Below, one piece after another: positions 36,878 through 45,754 of a stretch of 64,000 nucleotides of DNA. Source of the DNA: Chryseobacterium antibioticum (lineage in GTDB: Bacteria; Bacteroidota; Bacteroidia; Flavobacteriales; Weeksellaceae); NCBI RefSeq assembly GCF_012927325.1, contig NZ_JABBGI010000004.1:1-64000 (forward strand), read 5' to 3'. The position numbers and the translations under genes were made by a program. The number at the start of each line of letters is the position of its first letter. Position 1 is the first letter of the stretch. The notes under the pieces are model-generated. The model searched no databases and was not told where the DNA came from. It saw only the letters and a program-made list of their open reading frames with translations.

Positions 36878-38149
36878 ATGAGTATTTCTGTTGAAATAAC
36901 TGGAATAAGTGCAGTTACTCCAATTGGGGTTGGAATTGCTGAGTTTACAGAGGGTCTGAAGAAAGGACATACGAACTATACTTCTGTCACCCTGAAATTG
37001 GAAAGTCAGCAGTTCAAATTTCCAATAGCACAAAATCCGGATTTGGACATCAAAAGATGTTTCCAGCAACATCCTTCAAATGATGAGCTTTTTAAAAAGG
37101 CAATTCGCCTGAGAAATATTTCAAAAGGAATTCAAATGGGTATTTATGCTGCACTTGATGCCTGGTGTAATGCCCGTTTGAATGATATTCAGATTGATTT
37201 TTCACGTGTAGCAATTGTGGCTTGTGGAAGTAATTTTCAAGCAGGAAATCAATTTGAAACCATGGAAAAGTACAGACTGAAACTTCAAAGTTTGTCTGCC
37301 AGTTATGGAATCAACTTCCTGGATACCGATATCGTTGGTACTATCAGCGAGTTAATTGGCATAAAGGGAGAAGGCTATACTTTGGGCGCAGCTTCCGCCA
37401 GCGGGAATATGGGATTGATTCAGGGCTGCCGGTTGATCAAAACAGGTGAATACGATGTAGTAATTGTGGTTGCGCCAATGATGGACCTGTCTATTTATGA
37501 ATTTGTAGGATTTACCGAAATGGGTGCAATGGCAAAGTTGAAAGCTGATAGTGATCCTGCGCGCTTGTGCCGTCCTTTTGACAAAGACCATGCAGGTTTT
37601 GTGTTCGGAGAGAACGCAGCATGCGTTATTCTTGAATCTTCAGAACATGTGCAAAAGCGAAATACACCATCATTAGCAGAAATCAAGGGTTACGGAGTGG
37701 TTCTGGATGCCAATAGAAATCCGAATCCCGATTTGAATGGTGAAGCATCTGCTATGGGTAAAGCCTTGGAGATGGCTAGTATATCAGGTAATCAGATTGA
37801 TTATGTCAATTCGCATGGAAGTTCATCTCCATTAGGCGATCATACTGAAGCTGAAGCACTGCTGCTTGCAGGATGTCATTCGGCGATTGTCAATAGTACG
37901 AAATCTTTGATTGGTCATGGTATTACTTCTGCCGGATTGGTAGAGGTGGTAGCAAGCGTCATTCAGATGAACGAAGGATTTGTACATAAGTCACGCAATC
38001 TTGACTCTGCAGTAAAAAGTGGCATAAACTGGGCAAAGACCCTTAACGAGCAGTGTCAATTGAGCTGGTGTATCAGCAATAGTTATGGATTTGGAGGTAT
38101 CAACACCTCCTTAGTATTAAAAAATAAAATAAATGAGAGCAGGAATTGA
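36878..38149 (+). CDS. Decarboxylating ketosynthase of the HCS cassette (PksF-like)
   Basis: 423 aa. The fold is KS-like, but the active-site Cys is replaced by Ser173 (AASASGNMG), while the two histidines remain (His313 in SHGSSS, His347 in IGHG). Family members with this substitution do not condense; they decarboxylate malonyl on the donor ACP to acetyl. The position between donor ACP and HCS is the standard order of beta-branching cassettes. Its end overlaps the HCS start by 17 nt. Confidence 0.88.
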   Translation: MSISVEITGISAVTPIGVGIAEFTEGLKKGHTNYTSVTLKLESQQFKFPIAQNPDLDIKRCFQQHPSNDELFKKAIRLRNISKGIQMGIYAALDAWCNARLNDIQIDFSRVAIVACGSNFQAGNQFETMEKYRLKLQSLSASYGINFLDTDIVGTISELIGIKGEGYTLGAASASGNMGLIQGCRLIKTGEYDVVIVVAPMMDLSIYEFVGFTEMGAMAKLKADSDPARLCRPFDKDHAGFVFGENAACVILESSEHVQKRNTPSLAEIKGYGVVLDANRNPNPDLNGEASAMGKALEMASISGNQIDYVNSHGSSSPLGDHTEAEALLLAGCHSAIVNSTKSLIGHGITSAGLVEVVASVIQMNEGFVHKSRNLDSAVKSGINWAKTLNEQCQLSWCISNSYGFGGINTSLVLKNKINESRN

Positions 38150-39377
38150 AAAAATGAACGTTTATTGTGGCTCTGCGGCCATCAACGTAAAAGAACTAGC
38201 AGTTCGAAGAAACTTGGATAATGAACGTTTTGAAAACCTCCTGATGAGAGAGAAAACGGTTCCAATGCCCTATGAAGATCCGGTCACAAATGCAGTAAAT
38301 GCAGCAAAACCGATCATTGATCGCTTAAGTAAAGAGGAGAAGGAATCCATTGATATGGTGATTACCTGTACAGAATCAGGATTGGATTTTGGCAAATCAC
38401 TCAGTACTTATGTGCATCATTACCTGGAGTTAGGTAGAAACTGTCGCTTATTCGAGATGAAAAATGCCTGTTATTCAGGAACTGCTGGATTTCAGATGGC
38501 CGTTAATTTCATTTTTTCGCAGGCAGCGCCGGGGAAAAAAGTACTGTTAATTGCAACAGATATAACACGGGCATCTGTAGTTGAAGGCCTTTCCGAATTG
38601 GGATATGCAGAGCCAAGTTCCGGATCAGGAGCTGTAGCAATGCTGATTAGTGATAATCCCTTGATATTTGAAGTGGATAAAGGAGCCAATGGTTACTATG
38701 GCTATGAAGTGATGGATTCCTGCCGGCCAATTCCGGACCATGAAGCCGGAAATGCGGATTTATCCTTGCTTTCATATCTTGATTGCTGTGAGAAAACGTT
38801 CCTGGAGTATCAAAAAAGAGTTGAAAATGCCGATTACAAAGACTCGTTTGATTATCTGGTCTTCCATACTCCATTTGGTGGAATGGTGAAAGGAGCACAT
38901 CGCACCAATATGAGAAAGTTCAAACGTGCTAAACCGAATGAAATCGAAGCTGATTTTCAGCAGCGGGTTGAACCGTCACTGCATTATTGTCAGCGAGTTG
39001 GAAACATCATGGGAGCTACAGCTCATCTCGCTTTAGCAAGTGCTATTGATAACGGTGATTTTTCTGTTCCGAAACGTTTGGGGATATTCTCTTACGGATC
39101 CGGATGCAGCTCTGAATTTTACAGTGGGGTAGTTACTCCGAAATCACAGGAAATATTGAGAGAATATGGTTTAAGAGAGCATTTGAACGATCGTTACGTG
39201 ATGACTATGGACGAATACGAAGAAGTGATCTATTCCAACAAGGATATCCGGTTCGGATTGAGAGAACTGGAAATTGATTTTAATCGTTTCCCAAAACCAT
39301 TTAGTCATGTTAAAGGAAAAAACAAATTGGTTTTTTCAGCAATCAAAGATTTTCATAGAAAATATGAGTGGGTATAA
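38133..39377 (+). CDS. HMG-CoA synthase-like enzyme for beta-branching (PksG-like)
   Basis: 414 aa, the normal length for the family. The nucleophile is Cys113 in NACYSGTAGFQ, and the conserved ESGLDFGKS is present near residue 88. The enzyme condenses acetyl from the donor ACP with the beta-ketone of a chain held on a PKS ACP, giving a hydroxymethylglutaryl-type intermediate. I keep the upstream ATG at 38,133 although it overlaps the previous gene, because RAGIEKMNVY aligns with the usual N-terminus of PksG-type enzymes. Its acceptors are presumably the tandem ACPs of the two ECH-containing modules. Confidence 0.9.
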   Translation: MRAGIEKMNVYCGSAAINVKELAVRRNLDNERFENLLMREKTVPMPYEDPVTNAVNAAKPIIDRLSKEEKESIDMVITCTESGLDFGKSLSTYVHHYLELGRNCRLFEMKNACYSGTAGFQMAVNFIFSQAAPGKKVLLIATDITRASVVEGLSELGYAEPSSGSGAVAMLISDNPLIFEVDKGANGYYGYEVMDSCRPIPDHEAGNADLSLLSYLDCCEKTFLEYQKRVENADYKDSFDYLVFHTPFGGMVKGAHRTNMRKFKRAKPNEIEADFQQRVEPSLHYCQRVGNIMGATAHLALASAIDNGDFSVPKRLGIFSYGSGCSSEFYSGVVTPKSQEILREYGLREHLNDRYVMTMDEYEEVIYSNKDIRFGLRELEIDFNRFPKPFSHVKGKNKLVFSAIKDFHRKYEWV

Positions 39378-39381
39378 CGGC

Positions 39382-40170
39382 ATGACAGAAATTCCGCAGA
39401 CAGTATTTTCTACGGTGAAACTCAGACAGGATGGAAATGCGCTTACCATTCGCATTGACCGGCCGGAAGCACAAAATTCTATAGATAGTGTTTTGTTGTC
39501 CGAACTGAGAGGCATATTGACCGGAATTGAGGAAAATACAAATATTAAGGTCGTTATTCTGGAAGGAACCAACAGCGTTTTTTGTACTGGAATGGATTTC
39601 AGAGCATTAACATCTGATGTTGAGGGAAAACTAGCTTCTAGGGATTCGGAGGAGTACTATGAATTATTGAAACAATTCTCATCAACAAGTAAAATCATTG
39701 TATCCAAAGTAGATGGACGTGTCAATGCAGGAGGTATCGGTTTTGTTGCTGCATCAGATATCGTCATCGCATCAGAACGTTCCACATTTGCCTTGTCAGA
39801 AGCCCTATTTGGTTTGATTCCCGCATGTGTGCTGCCGTATTTAATCAGAAGAATCGGCTATCAAAAAGCATTGATGATGACCTTAACTACTCAGCTATAT
39901 TCATGCGAACGGGCCTATGAACTCGGATTAATTGATGTGAAGACGGATGATCCGGACAATGAAGTACGTAAACTCTTACTTCGGCTGACGAAACTGGAAA
40001 CACAAACCATCAAGGGAGCAAAAGATTATCTGGAAAAACTGTGGATTATTGATGAACACACGAAACAACTTGCGGTAAAAACCATTTCAGAATTAGCAGG
40101 ATCAGATCAGGTACAGACAGGAATTAAAAATTATCTATCAACAGGGCGTTTTCCCTGGGAAGGAAAGTAA
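39382..40170 (+). CDS. Enoyl-CoA hydratase ECH1 of the beta-branching cassette (PksH-like)
   Basis: 262 aa from the ATG at 39,382; the frame is open upstream to 39,274, but that part lies inside the HCS gene, and MTEIPQTVF fits the family N-terminus. Crotonase fold: RPEAQNSID, the oxyanion-hole region FCTGMDF, NAGGIGF and the family-typical end TGRFPWEGK. ECH1 dehydrates the HMG-like intermediate; the following decarboxylation needs ECH2. No separate ECH2 gene is present. The two ECH domains inside the assembly-line proteins must supply it. Confidence 0.88.
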   Translation: MTEIPQTVFSTVKLRQDGNALTIRIDRPEAQNSIDSVLLSELRGILTGIEENTNIKVVILEGTNSVFCTGMDFRALTSDVEGKLASRDSEEYYELLKQFSSTSKIIVSKVDGRVNAGGIGFVAASDIVIASERSTFALSEALFGLIPACVLPYLIRRIGYQKALMMTLTTQLYSCERAYELGLIDVKTDDPDNEVRKLLLRLTKLETQTIKGAKDYLEKLWIIDEHTKQLAVKTISELAGSDQVQTGIKNYLSTGRFPWEGK

Positions 40171-40171
40171 T

Positions 40172-41425
40172 ATGAAAGAAACAAAGAAAAAATATGCCAT
40201 TATTGGTGCCGGATTTTCAGGGCTTGCCATGGCAAATGAACTGAAAAAATCAGCGATCGATTTTGTAGTTTATGATTCAAATCCACAAATCGGAGGAAAC
40301 TGGTACAACATTGTCTACGAAAGTGGGCATACCATTACCCCTAAGAAAGTCATGGAGTTTCCCGACTTTAAAATGCCGGAAAATTTCCCTGTTTTTCCAA
40401 GTAAGAAACAAATTCAGGATTATCTTCTGGATTTTGTAAAACAAAAAGGATTAGAGGAAAACATTGTACTCAATACAGGAATTCAGATGATCCAAAATTT
40501 GCCTGAAGATCAATGGCTCATTCAATTTAAAGACGGGAGTAAAAAAGAATTTGCGGGAATTATTCTGGCAATCGGTTTGTTTAGGATTCCGGTAATACCG
40601 AATTATGAAGGGACCTTTACAGGTGAAATCCTACACTCTTCAGCATACAAAACACCGGAAATCCTGAAAGGGAAAAATGTGTTGGTGGTAGGTGCTGGAA
40701 ATTCAGGGGTGGATATCGTCGTTGAATCCGGGTTGAATGCTCAAACAACAGATGTGAGTCTGAAGGATACTCCCTGGATTATTCCGAAAATGTTCAAGAA
40801 GAAACCGATTACAGATTACCTTGGAATGAATGTTCCTTTATGGCTTAAAAAGCGCATTATCAAACATACTCACAATGTAATATTCGGAGATATTCGCGAT
40901 TATGGACTCCCCAAACCCAAACATGAGTTATTCACCAAACCTCCGACGGTCAACGAGAGCTTTATTCACAGCATGAAACACGGTAAGTTTGCTATAAAAC
41001 CGGAAATAAAAGGTTTTGAAGGAAAGAATGTTCTGTTTGTTGATGGTACGTCTAAAGAATACGATTTGATCATCTTTGCTACAGGATACCGACCTTCTTA
41101 TCAGATCGTTGAACCTGGCGTGATCCCAATTGAAGAAAATCGACCTGCACTGGTTCACGGAGTTTTTACACCACTGGCTAAAGAATTCTATGTGATAGGT
41201 TCCGGAGTACCAAATAATGGTATTGGCCCTATTGTATTTACCAACGCGAAACTGATTTTAAAAGCAATTCAATTGCAACAAAAAGAACCAAAACCGGTAG
41301 GTGTCCTCTATGCTGGTCTCGGCGAACGGACAAATCCGTTAAGAACAACTCCAAAAGCTTGTATCAAGCGATTTAGGAAACTCATAGAGAAAACAGATAG
41401 TCTTATCGCATCGCAAAAAAACTAG
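40172..41425 (+). CDS. Second flavin-dependent monooxygenase
   Basis: 417 aa. FAD-binding GAGFSG near residue 10, GGNW, second dinucleotide motif GAGNSG near residue 173, an FxGxxxH signature (FTGEILHSSAYK) and the ATGY motif near residue 305. This is a class B flavoprotein of the FMO/Baeyer-Villiger group using NADPH and O2. It belongs to the operon, 1 nt after ECH1. Unlike the monooxygenase at 5,957 it is not inserted in a PKS module, so it is more likely a post-assembly tailoring enzyme or acts on an ACP-bound intermediate in trans. Its substrate cannot be read from sequence. Confidence 0.82.
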   Translation: MKETKKKYAIIGAGFSGLAMANELKKSAIDFVVYDSNPQIGGNWYNIVYESGHTITPKKVMEFPDFKMPENFPVFPSKKQIQDYLLDFVKQKGLEENIVLNTGIQMIQNLPEDQWLIQFKDGSKKEFAGIILAIGLFRIPVIPNYEGTFTGEILHSSAYKTPEILKGKNVLVVGAGNSGVDIVVESGLNAQTTDVSLKDTPWIIPKMFKKKPITDYLGMNVPLWLKKRIIKHTHNVIFGDIRDYGLPKPKHELFTKPPTVNESFIHSMKHGKFAIKPEIKGFEGKNVLFVDGTSKEYDLIIFATGYRPSYQIVEPGVIPIEENRPALVHGVFTPLAKEFYVIGSGVPNNGIGPIVFTNAKLILKAIQLQQKEPKPVGVLYAGLGERTNPLRTTPKACIKRFRKLIEKTDSLIASQKN

Positions 41426-41429
41426 ACAC

Positions 41430-42254
41430 ATGTACGAAGAGAAAAAACTCGTAATAGACGATTCTATTGAATTATTTACACGACAATGGAGGGTCGAACA
41501 GCCAGTTGCAAACGTTGTTATAACACATGGTTATACTGATCATAGCGGTCGGTATGAACAAATAGCACATTACCTTAATCAGCATCAGATTTCTGTTTTT
41601 GCTTTTGATCTGAGAGGCCATGGTCAATCTACCGGAGAACGTACCACTATTCAGTTATTTGATGAATATATTGACGATCTCGATTATTTTATAAAAAGCC
41701 TTGGAACGATTATACCGCTCTTTTTATTGGGGCATAGTATGGGCGGATTAATAACTTACAAATATTCAATAAGCGGTAAAATGCCTCCTGTTCGTGGAAT
41801 TATTTTAACATCACCATCACTGATTCAAAATGCATCGGCATCAAAACTGAAGATAAAAATTGTTCTTGTGCTGTCAAAACTCCTGGCACGCAAACGTTCT
41901 TCTGTCAAATTGGATGCGTCAGCACTTTCAACAGACAAGGTGGTTATTGAAGAGTATAATAATGATCCACTTGTTGCTAACATTGGTGCAAAATGGAAGT
42001 TTTTGGGAGAATTAATGCGCGTCATGAATACAGTTCCACAATCAATAAATCAAATGAAAGTTCCATTTATAGTATTTCATGATTTAAACGATCGATTGTC
42101 AAACCCAGCTGGAAGTAAATTATTATTTGAAAAATCAACTTCTTTGGATAAAACGTATGAAACCATTGAAAAATGTGGTCATGAACTATTGCAGGGTGAT
42201 AGGAGTACAAGACAAAAAAGCATGATAATAGATTGGATAAATAATAGATTGTAA
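41430..42254 (+). CDS. Alpha/beta hydrolase (monoacylglycerol-lipase-like)
   Basis: 274 aa. Serine-hydrolase nucleophile elbow GHSMGG with Ser103, an HGYTDHSGRY oxyanion-hole segment near residue 33, DLRGHGQS near residue 63, and the presumed catalytic Asp (HDLNDR) and His (CGHELL) toward the C-terminus. It has no signal peptide, so it is cytoplasmic. The resemblance is to the monoacylglycerol lipase/lysophospholipase group. In this operon it may act as an editing or tailoring hydrolase, for instance on an ester created by an oxygenase, but this is inference. It follows the second monooxygenase by 4 nt. Confidence 0.8.
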   Translation: MYEEKKLVIDDSIELFTRQWRVEQPVANVVITHGYTDHSGRYEQIAHYLNQHQISVFAFDLRGHGQSTGERTTIQLFDEYIDDLDYFIKSLGTIIPLFLLGHSMGGLITYKYSISGKMPPVRGIILTSPSLIQNASASKLKIKIVLVLSKLLARKRSSVKLDASALSTDKVVIEEYNNDPLVANIGAKWKFLGELMRVMNTVPQSINQMKVPFIVFHDLNDRLSNPAGSKLLFEKSTSLDKTYETIEKCGHELLQGDRSTRQKSMIIDWINNRL

Positions 42255-42305
42255 TAACTTTGTAATAAATATAATGGATTGTAATAAAATAATAAAAACT
42301 AAAAT

Positions 42306-43298
42306 ATGAAACTCGCAACAGTAGTAGATATAAATAGTAGAGATGGCCAATTGGTTGTTGTTAGCAGAGATCTAAAAACTGCAGTTAGAACAATTGAAAT
42401 CGCCAAAACAATGCAAGAAGCAATTGATAACTGGAATGTTGTTGAACCTCAACTACGTCAAGTTGCAGCAGATCTCGAAAATGGTGTATTGGAGAATACG
42501 TTTGACTTTTCAACAGCTCACATAATGTCACCAATTCCCCGAGCATACCATTGGGTAGATGGAAGTGCTTATGTAACACATGTTGAATTGGTAAGGAAAG
42601 CGCGTGGAGCAGAGCTGCCAGCCTCTTTTTGGTTAGATCCGCTGGTTTATATGGGGGCTTCGGACGCTTTTATTGGCCCAAGTGATGATATTTTAGTAGA
42701 AAACGAAGAATGGGGAATAGATTTTGAAGCTGAGGTTGCTGTTATAACTGATGATGTTCCAGCTGGAACAAAAACAGCCCAGGCTCACAAACATATCAAA
42801 CTGGTTATGTTGGTAAATGATGTAACACTGCGTAATTTGATTCCAAACGAATTGGGCAAACAATTCGGATTTTACCAGTCGAAACCGTGGACGAGTTTTT
42901 CTCCCGTTGCTGTTACTCCCGATGAATTAGGTGATTCATGGGATGGAGCAAAAGTTCATTTACCATTGATTTCTACGTTAAACGAAACAAAAATAGGATC
43001 TCCTAATGCCGGAGTTGATATGACATTCGATTTTGCACGTTTAATTGAGCATGTTTCAAAAACAAGATCTCTAACTGCGGGTACAATCATTGGTTCTGGA
43101 ACAGTTGCTAACAGTGGTAGTTATGACGGCTCGAGTTGTTTGGCAGAAGTACGATGTTTGGAAACTATAAAAAATGGTGCTCCAGAAACCCCTTACATGA
43201 AATTTGGAGATACCATAGAAATAGAAATGCTTGACAAAGATGGGGGGTCTGTTTTTGGAAAAATAAAGCAAAAAGTAGTTCAATACTTTCCAGGTTAG
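42306..43298 (+). CDS. Fumarylacetoacetate-hydrolase family protein
   Basis: 330 aa. C-terminal FAH fold: the metal-binding acidic residues are recognisable in EWGIDFEAEVAV and in LVNDVTLRN, and GTIIGSGTVAN and KFGDTIEIEM mark the later strands. The family includes acylpyruvate hydrolases, decarboxylases and isomerases acting on beta-diketo or oxo-acid substrates. FAH proteins are not a usual part of trans-AT clusters. The gene follows a 51-nt AT-rich gap containing a repeated GATTGTAATAA element and is visibly more AT-rich than the PKS genes, so it may have joined the cluster separately. It is 4 nt upstream of the phosphopantetheinyl transferase gene. Confidence 0.82.
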   Translation: MKLATVVDINSRDGQLVVVSRDLKTAVRTIEIAKTMQEAIDNWNVVEPQLRQVAADLENGVLENTFDFSTAHIMSPIPRAYHWVDGSAYVTHVELVRKARGAELPASFWLDPLVYMGASDAFIGPSDDILVENEEWGIDFEAEVAVITDDVPAGTKTAQAHKHIKLVMLVNDVTLRNLIPNELGKQFGFYQSKPWTSFSPVAVTPDELGDSWDGAKVHLPLISTLNETKIGSPNAGVDMTFDFARLIEHVSKTRSLTAGTIIGSGTVANSGSYDGSSCLAEVRCLETIKNGAPETPYMKFGDTIEIEMLDKDGGSVFGKIKQKVVQYFPG

Positions 43299-43302
43299 CA
43301 TT

Positions 43303-44067
43303 ATGGAATCCTATTTTGTTAGTGGGAATTTTCCTTTATTTAGAAAGGATGACATGTATACTATTGGTTATTCTTTAATTATAGGAGATTTATCATCTTT
43401 AAACAAATTAGTATATTTATTAAGTGAACGGGAAGAAAAAGAATATAATGACTTCAAATTTGAAAAGAGAAAAATAAGTTATATTTTAGGAAGGATTTCG
43501 GCAAAACTGGCTATCTCTGATTTATTACCTAATATCCAATTTAACTCTATAAGTATTGGACATGGTGTTTTTGGATTCCCTGTTGTAGCTGGATTATCTG
43601 AAAACATACAGGTAAGTATTTCACATAGTTCTAACTTGGGAGTAGCATTGGCTTTTCCTGAAGAACATCCTGTTGGAATTGATATTGAGGAAATAGATCA
43701 TAAAAAAACTACCTTAATAAAGCGATTTGTTACACTTGATGGTCATGATTACTTTCCCGATATAACTGAAACTGAAGGAGTTTTTATGTATTGGAGTGCT
43801 ATGGAGGCATTATCAAAAATTCTAAATACAGGCTTAACTCTTGACTTTAAATTCTTGGCTTTAAAGGAATTTAGACCCCTTACAAATGATTTATGGGAAT
43901 GTCACTTTAAAAATTTCAGCCAATACAAAGGTATTTTATTTAAAACAGATACCCATGTGTGTTCGGTTGTTATTCCCGCCAAATCAGATATAGAGTTAAA
44001 TTACATGATGAGATTTAAAGATAATTTGATAGATGTACTCTCCTCAATAAATACCAAATTTTTGTAA
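43303..44067 (+). CDS. Sfp-type 4'-phosphopantetheinyl transferase
   Basis: 254 aa, the usual length for Sfp-group enzymes. The magnesium-binding motif is GIDIEEID (about residue 127), preceded by VSISHSSNLG. The third motif reads WSAMEALSK (about 164-172), with Met where most Sfp enzymes have Lys (WxxKEAxxK). The enzyme would transfer phosphopantetheine from CoA to the carrier domains of the PKS-NRPS: 11 in the assembly-line proteins by my count, plus the PCP and the free ACP. Its place as the last gene before a strong terminator supports a dedicated role. It is AT-rich like the FAH gene. Confidence 0.85.
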   Translation: MESYFVSGNFPLFRKDDMYTIGYSLIIGDLSSLNKLVYLLSEREEKEYNDFKFEKRKISYILGRISAKLAISDLLPNIQFNSISIGHGVFGFPVVAGLSENIQVSISHSSNLGVALAFPEEHPVGIDIEEIDHKKTTLIKRFVTLDGHDYFPDITETEGVFMYWSAMEALSKILNTGLTLDFKFLALKEFRPLTNDLWECHFKNFSQYKGILFKTDTHVCSVVIPAKSDIELNYMMRFKDNLIDVLSSINTKFL

Positions 44068-44144
44068 TATTCAAAGATAGTTAAGAGTATTAGAATCATT
44101 TATGTAACTAAAAAACAATGTTATTTTTAAAATAAAATTTTTCC

Positions 44145-44177
44145 ACAAGACAGGTAAGTACCTGTCTTGTGTATTTT
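44145..44177 (+). terminator. Terminator of the PKS operon
   Basis: Perfect 12-bp stem ACAAGACAGGTA / TACCTGTCTTGT with a 2-nt loop, followed by GTATTTTTAG. It lies 78 nt after the last gene and is the first strong terminator I found after 2,183. Confidence 0.85.
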
Positions 44178-44418
44178 TAGGTTTTTAAATGATAAAGAAA
44201 TGACTAATGTTTTAAAGTTAGTGATTGTAATTTATATCTTTTTTATATAGTAAATTAGAGTTAAGTGGAAAATCTATTACTTTCGCGCCAATTTCTTTAG
44301 ATTAAAAAACGTAGCTCATAAAACAAATTATTGACACCAAAGGTGGTCATTGCAGATTGGAAGCATATTTGAAAAAGCTCAGATTGCCGGAATACACTCT
44401 TTATTAATTCAAAAACAT

Positions 44419-44460
44419 CGAAGAGAATACCCCGAGGCAAGCCTTGAGGTATTCTCTTCG
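44419..44460. repeat. 42-bp imperfect inverted repeat
   Basis: Outer arms CGAAGAGAATACC and GGTATTCTCTTCG pair over 13 bp; the interior continues with AGG/CCT around a CAAG loop. No T-run follows on either strand. I recall similar elements near insertion sequences in flavobacteria, but the identity is unproven. Confidence 0.6.
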
Positions 44461-44642
44461 AATAAATTCCGAATTTTATACATAAATTAAAACTTTTCTA
44501 AACTTTTAATCCTCTATTAATTCAATGATGTAGGCGATTGCTATGCTGATATTATATTTACGTGAAATACAATTAGGTGGGGCCAAATAATTTTTTACTT
44601 TAGTACTAAACTAAAACTAGAGAAAACATCAAATTATAATCT

Positions 44643-44867
44643 ATGAAAATTTGCTACCCAATAAATAGGAAGGTAAACCTTCTAGGTTTCAATTCCTTCT
44701 CTCGCCTATACGGACAATAAAATTGCCAATCTAAATACATTGCCGATTATTTAAATCAATGTCAATCGCTGATAACTGAAAGTGAAAATCTTGAAATTAA
44801 AATCTCCAAAACTGTTGCCTATAAGAAGCAGGTTATTCGAGACTTTAAGGATCAAATTATAGATTGA
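44643..44867 (+). pseudogene. Decayed small ORF of unknown family
   Basis: One reading frame runs from ATG 44,643 to TGA 44,865-44,867 (74 codons), interrupted by a single in-frame TAA at 44,718. The second half (SKYIADYLNQCQSL, then a Lys/Glu-rich helix) reads like real protein. I do not recognise it. It lies in the gene-poor right arm of the island. Confidence 0.3.
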
Positions 44868-45148
44868 ACTGCATTTTTAGAAGCAGACATTCTGTCAATG
44901 AAAATATATTCATATATTTTTTAATACACCTTTTAAATGCTATTGAACTGTTTACCAGTGGTTAATGGATGCGGAATTTTACAAATAAATCTTATTCTTA
45001 TGTGAAATTAAAAAAAACAATAAAACCATGAATACACTTGAACTAACTAAATGAACAAAGCACCCCGACAAATATTGCGACAGATCAAGAACCCCTGCAA
45101 TTTTACCTTCGTAAATTCAAGAATGTTCTTGAATTTAAATGTTATCCT

Positions 45149-45334
45149 ATGTATAACGAACAATTAAGCACAGAACTTGTTGAATGGGCGGCACAAGATA
45201 AATTATGTGATGAAATAGAACAATTGCAAAAAGGATTTATTCAATTAAAAGAAGAGAGGTTTGCAAGTGATGAATATATTTCAGATAATATCCGACAATT
45301 TGTTGAGGGGGCTTTTATATTATATAGCAGTTAA
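45149..45334 (+). CDS. Hypothetical small ORF, possibly the end of a broken gene
   Basis: 61 codons beginning MYNEQLSTELVEW, acidic and helical. The same frame is open upstream to 45,047 without an ATG and reads like protein (QFYLRKFKNVLEFKCYP), so this is probably the remaining C-terminal part of a longer gene that lost its start. No family recognised. It sits in the island's right arm among other debris. Confidence 0.3.
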   Translation: MYNEQLSTELVEWAAQDKLCDEIEQLQKGFIQLKEERFASDEYISDNIRQFVEGAFILYSS

Positions 45335-45754
45335 TGAGAAATGGCATCGACTGTCTAAAAGATATCATGGTGAGAATTTCAATACAACTATAACCTCTGG
45401 CATAATGAAATGGAGCCCTGATGGAACTATATATACTCCCGATGAAATATGAAAAAGTAACAGTAAAAATTTACCCATTTTCCTGTGAAAATATTATTTA
45501 ACATGATAAAGTGAATGAAGGGTAATGGAGTAGTACCCGGTAATAAATCAATATTTTAAAAGACTTATATGGTTACGAATATAGGAGTTATTACATTTAA
45601 CAAGACAGAATATTTATACTAGTTTTTGAATTATAATTATTATATTTGAAAAGTATAAATGAATCAATTTATAACAATTTTCAAGGGATAAATTAGGATA
45701 CCCTGATTTATGATCTGTTTAAAATATTATATCCATGCGGATCTAAGAAAGGAA

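Noticed and set aside
45261..45452. 63-codon frame overlapping the hypothetical ORF at 45,149
   Set aside because: No ribosome-binding or family evidence; it may be a frameshifted continuation of the same decayed gene, but this could not be established.
44149..45750. CRISPR array or integron cassette array in the right arm of the island
   Set aside because: Repeats here are single inverted repeats, not regularly spaced direct repeats, and no Cas or integron integrase is present.
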